NCBI GenBank assembly: GCA_009928955.1
Contig: SABN01000020.1
Coordinates: forward strand, 1-40,248
Direction: 5' to 3'
Length of the DNA stretch: 40,248 bases
DNA from: Opitutia bacterium
GTDB lineage: Bacteria > Verrucomicrobiota > Kiritimatiellia > CAIQIC01 > Lenti-01
Made by a program: the position numbers and the translations under genes. Positions 25,699 through 33,698 of this stretch are shown piece by piece (the stretch's first letter is position 1; the number at the start of each line of letters is the position of its first letter). The notes under the pieces were generated by a model. That model saw only the letters and a program-made list of their open reading frames with translations, did not search any database and was not told the DNA's origin.

Positions 25699-26717
25699 GC
25701 AAAATCATCGGCGTGGGGGTGGTGGGGTACGGGTATTGGGGACCGAATCTGGTCCGGAACCTGATGGCGAATCCGGACTGCCGGGTGCGGGGCGTCAGCG
25801 ACCTCCGGGAAAAGCAGATGGCGGCGGCCACCCTGCGCTATCCCGGGATGCTCTGCACCACCGATTGCTCCCAGATCATGAATCATCCGGACATCGACGC
25901 GGTGGTCATCGCCACGCCGGTTTCATCGCATTATCCGCTGGCCATGCAGGCGTTGAAGGCCGGGAAGCACGTGTTGGTCGAAAAGCCGCTGGCTTCCTCC
26001 TCGGAGCAATGCCAGGCGCTGATCGAGGAGGCCGCCCGGCGGAATCTGGTTCTCATGGTGGACCATACCTTCATCTACACGGGCGCGGTCCGGAAAATCA
26101 AGGAGCTGGTCGAGGGGGGGCATCTGGGCTCGCTCTATTATTATGACTCGGTCCGGGTGAATCTGGGGTTGTTCCAGCATGACGTGAACGTGCTGTGGGA
26201 TTTGGCGGTCCACGACCTGGCCATCATGGATTACGTGCTGGGCCAACCGCCGCTGGCGGTGGCGGCGACCGGCGTGGCCCATATGGCGGGACATCCCGAA
26301 AACATCGCGTTTCTGACCTGTTTCTTCGCGGACAACCTCATCGCCCATTTCCACGTCAACTGGCTGGCGCCGGTCAAGATCCGGCGCACCTTGATTGGCG
26401 GGAGCCAGAAGATGATCGTCTACGACGATCTGGAGCCGAGCGAGAAGATCAAGGTGTATGACAAGGGCATCAACTGGGCCGACACGCCGGAAGGGGTCTA
26501 CCGCATGATCAACGGTTATCGGACCGGGGATATGTGGGCTCCGCAGCTGGTTGGCAGCGAAGCCTTGGGCGTCGAAGTGGCGCACTTCATCGACTGCATC
26601 GGTTCCGGCGCAAAGCCGATCACCGACGGCGCGGTGGGACGGCGCGTGGTTCAGATCCTCGAGGCGGCTTCGGCTTCAATGGCGCAGCGCGGCCACCCCG
26701 TGGAACTGGAGGGATAG
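25695..26717 (+). CDS. Gfo/Idh/MocA-family oxidoreductase (WbpB/WlbA-like)
   Basis: The 340-aa NAD(P)-dependent sugar oxidoreductase has a Rossmann motif GYGYWGPN (11-18), then ATPVSSHYPLAMQALKAGKHVLVEKPLA with the EKP motif (96-98). The C-terminal domain has DLAVHDLAIMDYVLG, containing the HD pair near the sugar. In the Wbp pathway this enzyme oxidises C3 of UDP-GlcNAc uronic acid to supply the 3-keto sugar for the DegT aminotransferase that follows 3 nt later. Substrate specificity is inferred from the flanking acetyltransferase and aminotransferase; other Gfo/Idh enzymes have similar motifs. Confidence 0.88.
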   Translation: MSKIIGVGVVGYGYWGPNLVRNLMANPDCRVRGVSDLREKQMAAATLRYPGMLCTTDCSQIMNHPDIDAVVIATPVSSHYPLAMQALKAGKHVLVEKPLASSSEQCQALIEEAARRNLVLMVDHTFIYTGAVRKIKELVEGGHLGSLYYYDSVRVNLGLFQHDVNVLWDLAVHDLAIMDYVLGQPPLAVAATGVAHMAGHPENIAFLTCFFADNLIAHFHVNWLAPVKIRRTLIGGSQKMIVYDDLEPSEKIKVYDKGINWADTPEGVYRMINGYRTGDMWAPQLVGSEALGVEVAHFIDCIGSGAKPITDGAVGRRVVQILEAASASMAQRGHPVELEG

Positions 26718-26720
26718 AGC

Positions 26721-27824
26721 ATGATTCCGTTCGTGGATTTGAAGGCGCAGTATCGGAGCATCAAGCCGGAAATCGATGCGGCGATCGGGCGGGTGCTGGA
26801 GACGGGCGCGTTCGCCTTGGGTCCCGCCGTGGCCGATTTCGAAAAGCAGTTCGCCCCGTATGGCGGGGTGGCCTTCGCCGCCGGCGTGAACACGGGAACC
26901 AGCGCCCTGCATTTGGCGCTGCTGGCGCTGGGCGTCGGGCGCGGCGACGAAGTCATCGCGCCGGCCATGACGTTCATCGCGACGGTTTCGGCCATCGACT
27001 ACACGGGGGCGCGCCCGGTGCTGGTCGATGTGGAGCCCGGCACCTGCACGATGGACCCCGCGAAGATCGAGGCGGCCATCACGCCGCGCACCAAGGCGAT
27101 CCTGCCGGTGCATCTCTATGGCCAGTGCGCCGACATGGATCCGATTCTGGAGATCGCCAAGAAGCACGGGTTGCCGGTGGTGGAGGATTGCGCCCAGGCG
27201 CACGGCGCGGAATACAAGGGGCGCCGGGCCGGCAGCATGGGGGTGATGGGCTGTTTCAGCTTCTATCCCGGGAAGAACCTGGGGGCCTATGGCGAAGGCG
27301 GGGCCGTGGTCACGGACCAGCCGGCGCACGACAAGGCGATCCGGATGCTGCGCGATTGGGGCACGGACAAAAAGTACTACCATGATCTGAAGGGGTACAA
27401 CTACCGCATGGAAGGCATCCAAGGGGCGGTTCTGGGCGTCAAGATGAAGTACATCGAGGAATGGACCGAAAATCGCCGCGCCGCGGCGAAGCTCTATCGC
27501 GAACGATTGGCGGGAATACCGGGCGTCCGGGTGTCGCAAGAAGCGATGGATCGCCGGCACGTCTACCATGTCTTCGCCGTTTTCGTGGAGAACCGCGACG
27601 AAGTGGCCAAGCGGATGCAGGAAGCCGGCGTTGGCGTCGGCATCCATTATCCCATCCCGGTCCACTTGCAGAAATGCTTCGCCGAACTGGGATACGAGCG
27701 CGGCGATTTCCCCGTGGCGGAGCGGATCGGCGCCGAAGAGCTTTCCCTGCCGATTTTCCCGGAGTTGAGCCGGGAGCAAATCGATCAGGTCGTCTCCGAA
27801 CTGGAGAAATCCATCCGTGGCTGA
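26721..27824 (+). CDS. DegT/DnrJ/EryC1 sugar aminotransferase (WbpE/WlbC-like)
   Basis: The 367-aa PLP enzyme adds an amino group to a keto-sugar nucleotide. It begins IPFVDLKAQYRSIKPEIDAAI (family start) and has NTGTSALHLAL, VVEDCAQAHGA (PLP-contact Asp156), CFSFYPGKNLGAYGEGG with PLP Lys185, and GYNYRMEGIQGAVL. HYPIPVHLQKCFAELGY near the C-terminus is typical of WbpE and its relatives, which convert the 3-keto group of UDP-GlcNAcA to a 3-amine. GGAGG precedes the ATG. Together with the two upstream genes it covers the oxidation, amination and acetylation steps; WbpA (UDP-GlcNAc dehydrogenase) and the WbpI epimerase are not in the window. Confidence 0.92.
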   Translation: MIPFVDLKAQYRSIKPEIDAAIGRVLETGAFALGPAVADFEKQFAPYGGVAFAAGVNTGTSALHLALLALGVGRGDEVIAPAMTFIATVSAIDYTGARPVLVDVEPGTCTMDPAKIEAAITPRTKAILPVHLYGQCADMDPILEIAKKHGLPVVEDCAQAHGAEYKGRRAGSMGVMGCFSFYPGKNLGAYGEGGAVVTDQPAHDKAIRMLRDWGTDKKYYHDLKGYNYRMEGIQGAVLGVKMKYIEEWTENRRAAAKLYRERLAGIPGVRVSQEAMDRRHVYHVFAVFVENRDEVAKRMQEAGVGVGIHYPIPVHLQKCFAELGYERGDFPVAERIGAEELSLPIFPELSREQIDQVVSELEKSIRG

Positions 27825-27885
27825 ACGGGTCCAGAAACCGGGCCGGGTCAGTCCCGCCCGCCACGCCCAATCGGCGGAGTCCACG

Positions 27886-28506
27886 ATGCCTGAGGAAATC
27901 CACCAGGCGCAACGCTTGCGGGACGAACGGGGGTTGGATGAGATGCTTGCCCTATATGGCCAGCACCTCGGGGGTCTCAGCGCCCAGGATTTTCGGATGC
28001 GGCGGGTGATTTGGCGCGCGCTGGTCAAGTCGTGCGGCGAGAATTTGCAGGTGGGGGCGGGCGCCTTGTTCCGGAACATCGAGACGTTTGAAATCGGGGA
28101 CCAGGTGTGCATCGGGCCTCAAAGCTACATCCAGGGAATGCATGATGGCCATTGCGTGATCGGGCACCATGTTTGGATCGGGCCGCAGGCATTTCTGGAT
28201 GCGCGCGATCTCGAGTTGGGCAACTATGTCGGATGGGGGCCGGGGGCCCGGTCGCTTGAATCCCAGCACACGGGCCAGCCGGTCCATCTTCCCCTCATCC
28301 AGACCGATCTGGACATCCAGCCCGTTCGGATCCAGGAGGGTGCGGATATCGGCACCAATGCGGTCATCATGCCGGGCGTGACCGTCGGGCGCGGCGCCAT
28401 CGTGGGGGCGGGGGCCGTGGTGACCCGGGATGTCCGCCCTTTCGCCATTGTCACGGGAGTGCCGGCCCGGTTCTTGCGTTGGAGAGAGGGGCATGAAGCA
28501 TCCTGA
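27886..28506 (+). CDS. hexapeptide-repeat acyltransferase
   Basis: The 206-aa protein has an N-terminal helical part (about 1-50) and a left-handed beta-helix (about 55-200): VGAGALFRNIETFEIGDQVCIGPQSYIQG, HVWIGPQAFLDARDLELGNYVGWG, and VTVGRGAIVGAGAVVTRDVRPFAIVTGVPARFL. SLESQHTG and a DLDIQPVRIQEGADIGTNAVIMPGV segment place it in the LbH acetyltransferase family, probably sugar O- or N-acyltransferases of polysaccharide clusters. ATG 27886 with GGAG 7 nt upstream is preferred; GTG 27817 would overlap the previous gene by 8 nt and add 23 residues without family character. Confidence 0.85.
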   Translation: MPEEIHQAQRLRDERGLDEMLALYGQHLGGLSAQDFRMRRVIWRALVKSCGENLQVGAGALFRNIETFEIGDQVCIGPQSYIQGMHDGHCVIGHHVWIGPQAFLDARDLELGNYVGWGPGARSLESQHTGQPVHLPLIQTDLDIQPVRIQEGADIGTNAVIMPGVTVGRGAIVGAGAVVTRDVRPFAIVTGVPARFLRWREGHEAS

Positions 28507-28581
28507 TCCATCCGGGCCTTCCTTTGATCGAACCGGAAACGGCCATCCGGCCGCAGACCGCTCCGGATTCCCGCCATCGCC

Positions 28582-29520
28582 ATGAAAAAAACACTCATCA
28601 GCCTGATCACGCCCGCCTTCAATGAGGCCCAGAACCTGCCGCGCCTCTACGGGCGGATTTGCGAGGCGCTGGACCCGTTGGCCGATGTCGCGTGGGAATG
28701 GATCGTCGTCGACGACCATTCCGCGGACGACACGTTTCCGGTCGTCGCGGAGATCGCCGCGCGAGACCCAAGAGTGCGCGGGATGCGCCTGTCCCGGAAC
28801 GCCGGCTCCCACATCGCCTTGCGGCTGGGGCTTTCCAAAATGAACGGGGATTGCGCGGTCGCCTTGGTCGGCGATCTGCAAGACCCGCCCGAAATCATTT
28901 CGGAAATGCTGGAGGTTTGGCGGGGCGGAACCCAAGTGGTGTGGGCCGTCCGGGAAAGCCGCAAGGGGGAAGATGCGGCCAAAATCCTGTTTTCCCGGTT
29001 TTACTACTGGATCATGCGGCGGATCGTCGGCTTGAAGGACCTTCCCTCCATGGGCGCGGATTTCTTCCTGGCCGACCGCCGGGTCATCAATGTGCTGATG
29101 GAATTCAACGAGTCCAACGTCAGCATCTTGGCGCTGCTGACGTGGGTGGGATTCCGGCAAGGCCGGATTTGCTACGAAAAGCAGGAGCGGGCGGGCGGGG
29201 AATCGGGCTGGACCTTCGAGAAAAAAGTGAAGATCGCGATCGACTCGATCACGTCGTTCTCCTATTTCCCCATCCGCATGATGAGCTATGCCGGCATGGC
29301 GGTCGCTCTTTCCGGCTTTCTGTACTCCCTGGTCATCGTCGCCAACAAGTTTCTGGGCAATCCGAGCAAGGGATGGTCCGAGTTGATGATCGTCCTGCTG
29401 ATTCTCGGAGGGCTTCAAATGTTGATGACCGGCGTGCTCGGCGAGTATGTCTGGCGAACGCTGGATGAATCGCGGCGGCGGCCCCGGTTCATGGTCGAAA
29501 ACGACACCCGTCCCGGGTGA
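28582..29520 (+). CDS. GtrB/DPM1-like polyprenyl-phosphate glycosyltransferase (GT2)
   Basis: The 312-aa enzyme has a cytoplasmic GT2 domain (1 to about 225) and two C-terminal membrane helices (about 232-256 and 266-290). LITPAFNEAQNLPRL, IVVDDHSADDTF, RLSRNAGSHIALRLGL, LVGDLQDPPE and GADFFLADRRVI match the GtrB/ArnC/dolichol-phosphate-mannose synthase group, which put a sugar onto undecaprenyl phosphate. That lipid-linked sugar is the donor type used by ArnT/PMT-like enzymes such as 36289-37980 in this operon. No Shine-Dalgarno is obvious before ATG 28582. Confidence 0.9.
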   Translation: MKKTLISLITPAFNEAQNLPRLYGRICEALDPLADVAWEWIVVDDHSADDTFPVVAEIAARDPRVRGMRLSRNAGSHIALRLGLSKMNGDCAVALVGDLQDPPEIISEMLEVWRGGTQVVWAVRESRKGEDAAKILFSRFYYWIMRRIVGLKDLPSMGADFFLADRRVINVLMEFNESNVSILALLTWVGFRQGRICYEKQERAGGESGWTFEKKVKIAIDSITSFSYFPIRMMSYAGMAVALSGFLYSLVIVANKFLGNPSKGWSELMIVLLILGGLQMLMTGVLGEYVWRTLDESRRRPRFMVENDTRPG

Positions 29521-29586
29521 CCCGTCCGGGGGACGTCGGCAGACCCAGCGAAAAGCGGAATTCAATCGGATTCGAAACAAGGACAT

Positions 29587-30498
29587 ATGCATACAAGCCC
29601 AGAAGGTTTCCTCAACGTCAAATTCGCGCTGGGACAGTTGCTGGTGGAGGGCGGCGAGCCGGCGCGGAATCTGGAGCGCGCCGTGGAGATGATCCGGCGC
29701 GCGGCGAAAAGCCAATGCGATTTGGTTCTCCTGCCGGAGGTCTTGGACCTGGGGTGGACCCATCCCAGCGCCAAGAACGAAGCCATGCCGATCCCGGGGG
29801 CCTACAGCGATGTCTTGACCGCGGCGGCGAAAGAGAACCGGATCTATGTCTGCGCGGGACTGACGGAGCTGGACGGCCGGACGGTCTACAACAGCGCCAT
29901 TTTGATCGACGATTCCGGCGAGATCCTCCTGAAGTATCGGAAGATCAATGCGCTCGACGTCGAGCAGGAGTTCTACGCCATCGGGACGACGCTCAACGTG
30001 ATCGACACGAAATTCGGACGGATGGGGTTGAACATCTGCGCCGACAACTATTTCGACTCGCTGCACATCGGCCACACGCTGGCGCGGATGGGGGCGCAGA
30101 TCATCCTGTCTCCTTCGTCCTGGACGGTGGGGCACGATGTCACGGAGGAAGACGATCCCTACGGTGAAAAGTGGATGAAGCCCTATCGCGTGCTGGCGGA
30201 GTACCACGACCTGGTCATTCTCGGGACGACCAGCGTCGGGTACATCGTGGGCGGTCCCTACGAAGGGAAGAAGATGGTGGGCAGTTCGCTCGCGGTGAGC
30301 CGCGAGGGGCTTTTGGCGAAAGGGATCTACAATGAATTCGCCGGGGAACTCATCCCCGTGGAATTCACGGTTCCCGTCCGCAGGGAGAAGGGGACCGACA
30401 TCGGGATCCGGCTGAAGTCGATGGGGTATGTGTTCGATGAACCGCCTCCGCGCAGCAAATGGTCGATGGATTTCCACGAGAAATCCAAGAGAGGATGA
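29587..30498 (+). CDS. carbon-nitrogen hydrolase (nitrilase superfamily amidase)
   Basis: The 303-aa protein has the nitrilase fold with the triad Glu51 (LLPEVLDLGW), Lys119 (KYRKINALD) and Cys151 (GLNICADNYF). The family hydrolyses or transfers amides; some members act as glutaminase or ammonia donor, as in the N-terminal domain of glutamine-dependent NAD synthetase. The WTVGHDVTEEDDPYG and TTSVGYIVGGPYEGKKMVG segments are consistent with an aliphatic-amidase-like branch. The next gene, a PP-loop amidotransferase, begins 5 nt after the stop. The context suggests that it releases ammonia for that enzyme; this partnership is inferred. Confidence 0.88.
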   Translation: MHTSPEGFLNVKFALGQLLVEGGEPARNLERAVEMIRRAAKSQCDLVLLPEVLDLGWTHPSAKNEAMPIPGAYSDVLTAAAKENRIYVCAGLTELDGRTVYNSAILIDDSGEILLKYRKINALDVEQEFYAIGTTLNVIDTKFGRMGLNICADNYFDSLHIGHTLARMGAQIILSPSSWTVGHDVTEEDDPYGEKWMKPYRVLAEYHDLVILGTTSVGYIVGGPYEGKKMVGSSLAVSREGLLAKGIYNEFAGELIPVEFTVPVRREKGTDIGIRLKSMGYVFDEPPPRSKWSMDFHEKSKRG

Positions 30499-30503
30499 TT
30501 TCC

Positions 30504-31676
30504 ATGAGCCAGGCAAGCGAGACCGATTACCAGATTTGCACTCGGTGCATCCATGATTCAACCGTGCCGGGAACGGTGTTCGACGAGAACGGCGTGTGCA
30601 GCTATTGCCATTTGTACGACAAGCTGGACAAGATGTTCCCGTTGGGGGCGGAAGGCGAACGGCGGCTGGCCGCGTTGACCGACCGCATCCAGCGCGCCGG
30701 CCGGGGAAAAAAGTATGACTGTGTTCTCGGGGTGAGCGGCGGCCGGGACAGCACCTACACGCTGTATTATCTGGTCAAGGTGCTGGGTTTGCGGCCATTG
30801 ACGGTCCACTTCAACGACGGCTTCGGCAATCCGGTGGCCGGGGAGAACATGAAACGATCCGCCGAGCGGCTGGGGGTGGATTTCCGGACCATCACCTCGG
30901 ACTGGCGCGAGTCCAAGGATCTGAAGATCGCCTTCCTGAAGGCCTCCACCCCGGATCTGGAGTGCGCCACGGATATCGGGATCGCAACCGCCCTGTATGG
31001 GGCCGCGGCGAAGGAAAACGTCAAGTATGTCATCATCGGGCAGTCCTTCCGGACGGAGGGGATTGCCCCGCTGGAATGGAACTATCTGGACGGGAAATAT
31101 CTGGACGCCGTCCATCGCTTGTTCGGCAAGCACAAGCTGCGCAAATGGACCCCGGAGGATCCCGGGTTCCACTTGAATGTCCGGCATATGGCCTATTATG
31201 CCGCTTGGCGGCGGATCCGCGCGATCCCCATCCTGTACTACGTTGATTACGTGCGGAAGGATGTGGACGACATCATAAAGAAAGAGTTCGACTGGGTCTA
31301 TCCCGGAGCCCACTACTTCGACGATCTGTATCAAAGCCTCATGTTCTATGTGCACCGGGTGAAGTTCGGGTTCGACCGCCGGCGCTACAACTACTCGGCC
31401 CTGATCCGGTGCGGGCAGATGGACCGGGCCGAAGCGTTGCAGCGGATGGAGCAGGTCTACGTCATCGAGGACAAGAAGGTCATCGATCTCTGCATCAAGC
31501 GGCTGGGCTTGACGGAGGCCGAGTTCGCGGAGATCATGAAGCTGCCTCCGAAAACGTTCCGGGACTATCCCACGCAATATGGCCTGATCCGCAAAATGCG
31601 GATTCCCATCTGGATCATGTCCCGGTTGCGGCTGCTGCCGGAAACCGCCTACGACAAGTATTTCAGCTGCGGCTAG
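30504..31676 (+). CDS. N-acetyl sugar amidotransferase (WbpG/PseA-like, PP-loop)
   Basis: The 390-aa ATP-pyrophosphatase-fold enzyme has a zinc-type cluster at the N-terminus (CTRC at 12-15, CSYC at 32-35), then PP-loop SGGRDSTYTLY (78-88) and the family segments TVHFNDGFGNPVAGENM and FRTEGIAPLEWNYLDGKYL. WbpG and PseA use ATP and ammonia to turn an acetamido group of a sugar into an acetamidino group. In WbpG systems the ammonia comes from HisH2/HisF2; those are absent here and a CN-hydrolase lies directly upstream. ATG 30504 has GAGGA 8 nt upstream; ATG 30495 overlaps the upstream stop and would have its Shine-Dalgarno too close. Confidence 0.92.
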   Translation: MSQASETDYQICTRCIHDSTVPGTVFDENGVCSYCHLYDKLDKMFPLGAEGERRLAALTDRIQRAGRGKKYDCVLGVSGGRDSTYTLYYLVKVLGLRPLTVHFNDGFGNPVAGENMKRSAERLGVDFRTITSDWRESKDLKIAFLKASTPDLECATDIGIATALYGAAAKENVKYVIIGQSFRTEGIAPLEWNYLDGKYLDAVHRLFGKHKLRKWTPEDPGFHLNVRHMAYYAAWRRIRAIPILYYVDYVRKDVDDIIKKEFDWVYPGAHYFDDLYQSLMFYVHRVKFGFDRRRYNYSALIRCGQMDRAEALQRMEQVYVIEDKKVIDLCIKRLGLTEAEFAEIMKLPPKTFRDYPTQYGLIRKMRIPIWIMSRLRLLPETAYDKYFSCG

Positions 31677-31718
31677 GGGTCGTCTCCGGCGCCTTGGAAG
31701 TCTTTTGGATCGTCGCAT

Positions 31719-32711
31719 ATGGCCTTCTCCTCCCGAACGAAAAGCCGGCTTCGGATCTGGCTGGGGGGGGGCGTCAGCTTGGTGGCCTTGTGGTTGGCGT
31801 TCCGCAATGTGGAATGGGGAGAGTTGGCGCGCGCCTTGGCGCTGGTGCGGCCCGGGTGGATCGCGCTGGGCATCCTGTGCACGCAACTGGAATTGACGTT
31901 GGCGGCTTGGCGGTGGCGGGTGCTGCTGCGTCCCATCGGCCGCTACCGGCTTTTGGGGGATTGTTTTTCGCTGTTCATGGTGGGCTATGCCGCCAACCAG
32001 ATCTTTCCGGCGCGCCCGGGTGAAATCATCCGCTCCGTTTTGTTTGGCCGGAAGTTCGCCGTTTCCAAGGCGGCGGTTTTGGGGACGGCGGTCGTGGAGA
32101 AGCTGGTGGATGTCGTGGCCTTGGTCCTGCTTTTGGGGCTGGCCCTTGTGTTCATCGAGGTTCCCCTGGAGATCCGCCTGTTGGGGGCGCTGTGCGGCGT
32201 TGTCTCCATCGCCGCATGGGGCATTCTCTGGTTGGTTTGCCGGCGCGCGGCCCTGTCCACCTGGCTGTTGCGGGGATTGCGCTGGACTCCGCCGGCCGTC
32301 CATCGATGGCTGGAGCAATTCCTTCGGAATTCGATTGTCGGCATGGGGGCGATCCACGATCTGGCGACGGCCTTCTCCGCCTTGGCGCTTTCGGCCGCCG
32401 TTTGGGGCGCGGGCATTCTGGTGACGCAGGCCTATTTGATGGCATTTGGATTGCAGTTGCCGTGGTATGCCCCGGTTTTCGTCTTGGTGGTCGTCAATCT
32501 CGGGATGTTGATCCCTTCGTCGCCGGCGGCCGTGGGCGTGGCGCATCTGCTCTATGTCGTGTCCCTGTCTGTTTTTGGTGTGGACAAGGCGACGGCTTTG
32601 GCGGTAGGTCTGGTTCTGCATGCCATCAGCTTTGTCCAAGTGTTGGTGGTCGGACTTCTCTGTTTTGGACATGAAAACCTGCAGGTAAAGGACATCGATG
32701 ATCAAGGGTAG
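31719..32711 (+). CDS. UPF0104 / lysylphosphatidylglycerol-synthase-TM family membrane protein
   Basis: The 330-aa polytopic protein has about eight hydrophobic helices. GYAANQIFPARPGEIIRSVLFGRKFAVSKAAVLGTAVVEKLVDVVAL and VNLGMLIPSSPAAVGVAHLLYV are the conserved loops of the MprF/AglD-like family (UPF0104). Members move or modify lipids or lipid-linked sugars, and are frequent in polysaccharide loci; a flippase-like role is plausible here but unproven. There is no MprF synthetase domain. Its 3' end overlaps the next gene by 14 nt. Confidence 0.87.
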   Translation: MAFSSRTKSRLRIWLGGGVSLVALWLAFRNVEWGELARALALVRPGWIALGILCTQLELTLAAWRWRVLLRPIGRYRLLGDCFSLFMVGYAANQIFPARPGEIIRSVLFGRKFAVSKAAVLGTAVVEKLVDVVALVLLLGLALVFIEVPLEIRLLGALCGVVSIAAWGILWLVCRRAALSTWLLRGLRWTPPAVHRWLEQFLRNSIVGMGAIHDLATAFSALALSAAVWGAGILVTQAYLMAFGLQLPWYAPVFVLVVVNLGMLIPSSPAAVGVAHLLYVVSLSVFGVDKATALAVGLVLHAISFVQVLVVGLLCFGHENLQVKDIDDQG

Positions 32712-33666
32712 CCAGGTGTTGGTGACGGGCGGGGCGGGACTGATTGGTTCCCACATCGTGGACCGGCTGGTCCGCGGGGGCGCCCGCGAAATCGTGGTCT
32801 ACGACAATTTCGTGCGGGGCCGCCGCGAGAATCTCGCGTGGGCGTTGGCGAATGGCTCCGTGACCATCGTGGAGGGTGACATCCGCGACCGGGAGTCCCT
32901 GAAGGCGGCGATGTCGGGCGCGGACTTGGTGTTCCATTTGGCCGCCATCCGGATCACGCAATGCTCGGAGGAGCCCCGCTTGGCCTTGGAGGTTCTCGCG
33001 GATGGCACCTTCAATGTGCTGGAGGCCGCCAAAGATCTGGGGGTCCGCAAGGTGGTGGCGTCGTCGTCGGCTTCGGTCTATGGGCTGGCGGATGGCTTTC
33101 CGACGGCGGAGACCCAGCATCCCTACCACAACCGGACGCTGTACGGGGCGGCCAAGGCGTTCAACGAGGGATTGTTGCGGTGCTTCAACGAGATGTACGG
33201 GCTTCCCTATGTGGCCTTGCGGTATTTCAATGTCTATGGCCCGCGCATGGATGCCTATGGCGCCTATACCGAAGTGATGATCCGCTGGATGGAGCGGATC
33301 GAGGCCGGGCTCCCTCCGATGATTTTGGGGAATGGCTTGCAGACCATGGATTTCGTCTATGCGGAAGATGTCGCCGACGCCAACATCCTGGCGGCGGAAG
33401 CGGAGGTGTCCGACGAAGTGTTCAATGTGGCCAGCGGCGTCGAAACCAGCCTGAAAGGCTTGGCCGAGACGTTGCTGAAAGTCATGGGATCGACGGTCGC
33501 GGTGGAATACGGTCCGGAACGCAAGGTCAATGCGGTGTCCCGGCGTCTGGCCGACACCTCCAAGGCGCGGCGATTGCTGGGATTTGAAGCCGGGGTGGAT
33601 CTAGAGGCCGGCCTGCGCCAATTGGTCGAATGGTGGCGGGCGGAAAAAGCCCGTCCGACCGGATGA
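32698..33666 (+). CDS. NAD-dependent sugar-nucleotide epimerase/dehydratase (extended SDR)
   Basis: The 322-aa protein has a nucleotide-binding TGGAGLIGSH (10-19), FHLAA, the catalytic SSSASVYG and Y-x3-K as LYGAAKAF, and RYFNVYGPRMD, the signature of UDP-sugar epimerases such as GalE/WbpP. GGIDE-like active-site variation cannot resolve whether it is a 4-epimerase or a dehydratase. AAAGGA lies 6 nt before the ATG, inside the upstream gene. It should make one sugar nucleotide for the glycan. Confidence 0.9.
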   Translation: MIKGSQVLVTGGAGLIGSHIVDRLVRGGAREIVVYDNFVRGRRENLAWALANGSVTIVEGDIRDRESLKAAMSGADLVFHLAAIRITQCSEEPRLALEVLADGTFNVLEAAKDLGVRKVVASSSASVYGLADGFPTAETQHPYHNRTLYGAAKAFNEGLLRCFNEMYGLPYVALRYFNVYGPRMDAYGAYTEVMIRWMERIEAGLPPMILGNGLQTMDFVYAEDVADANILAAEAEVSDEVFNVASGVETSLKGLAETLLKVMGSTVAVEYGPERKVNAVSRRLADTSKARRLLGFEAGVDLEAGLRQLVEWWRAEKARPTG

Positions 33667-33698
33667 GTTGCGACCCGATCAGAAGGTAGAGGAACGCC

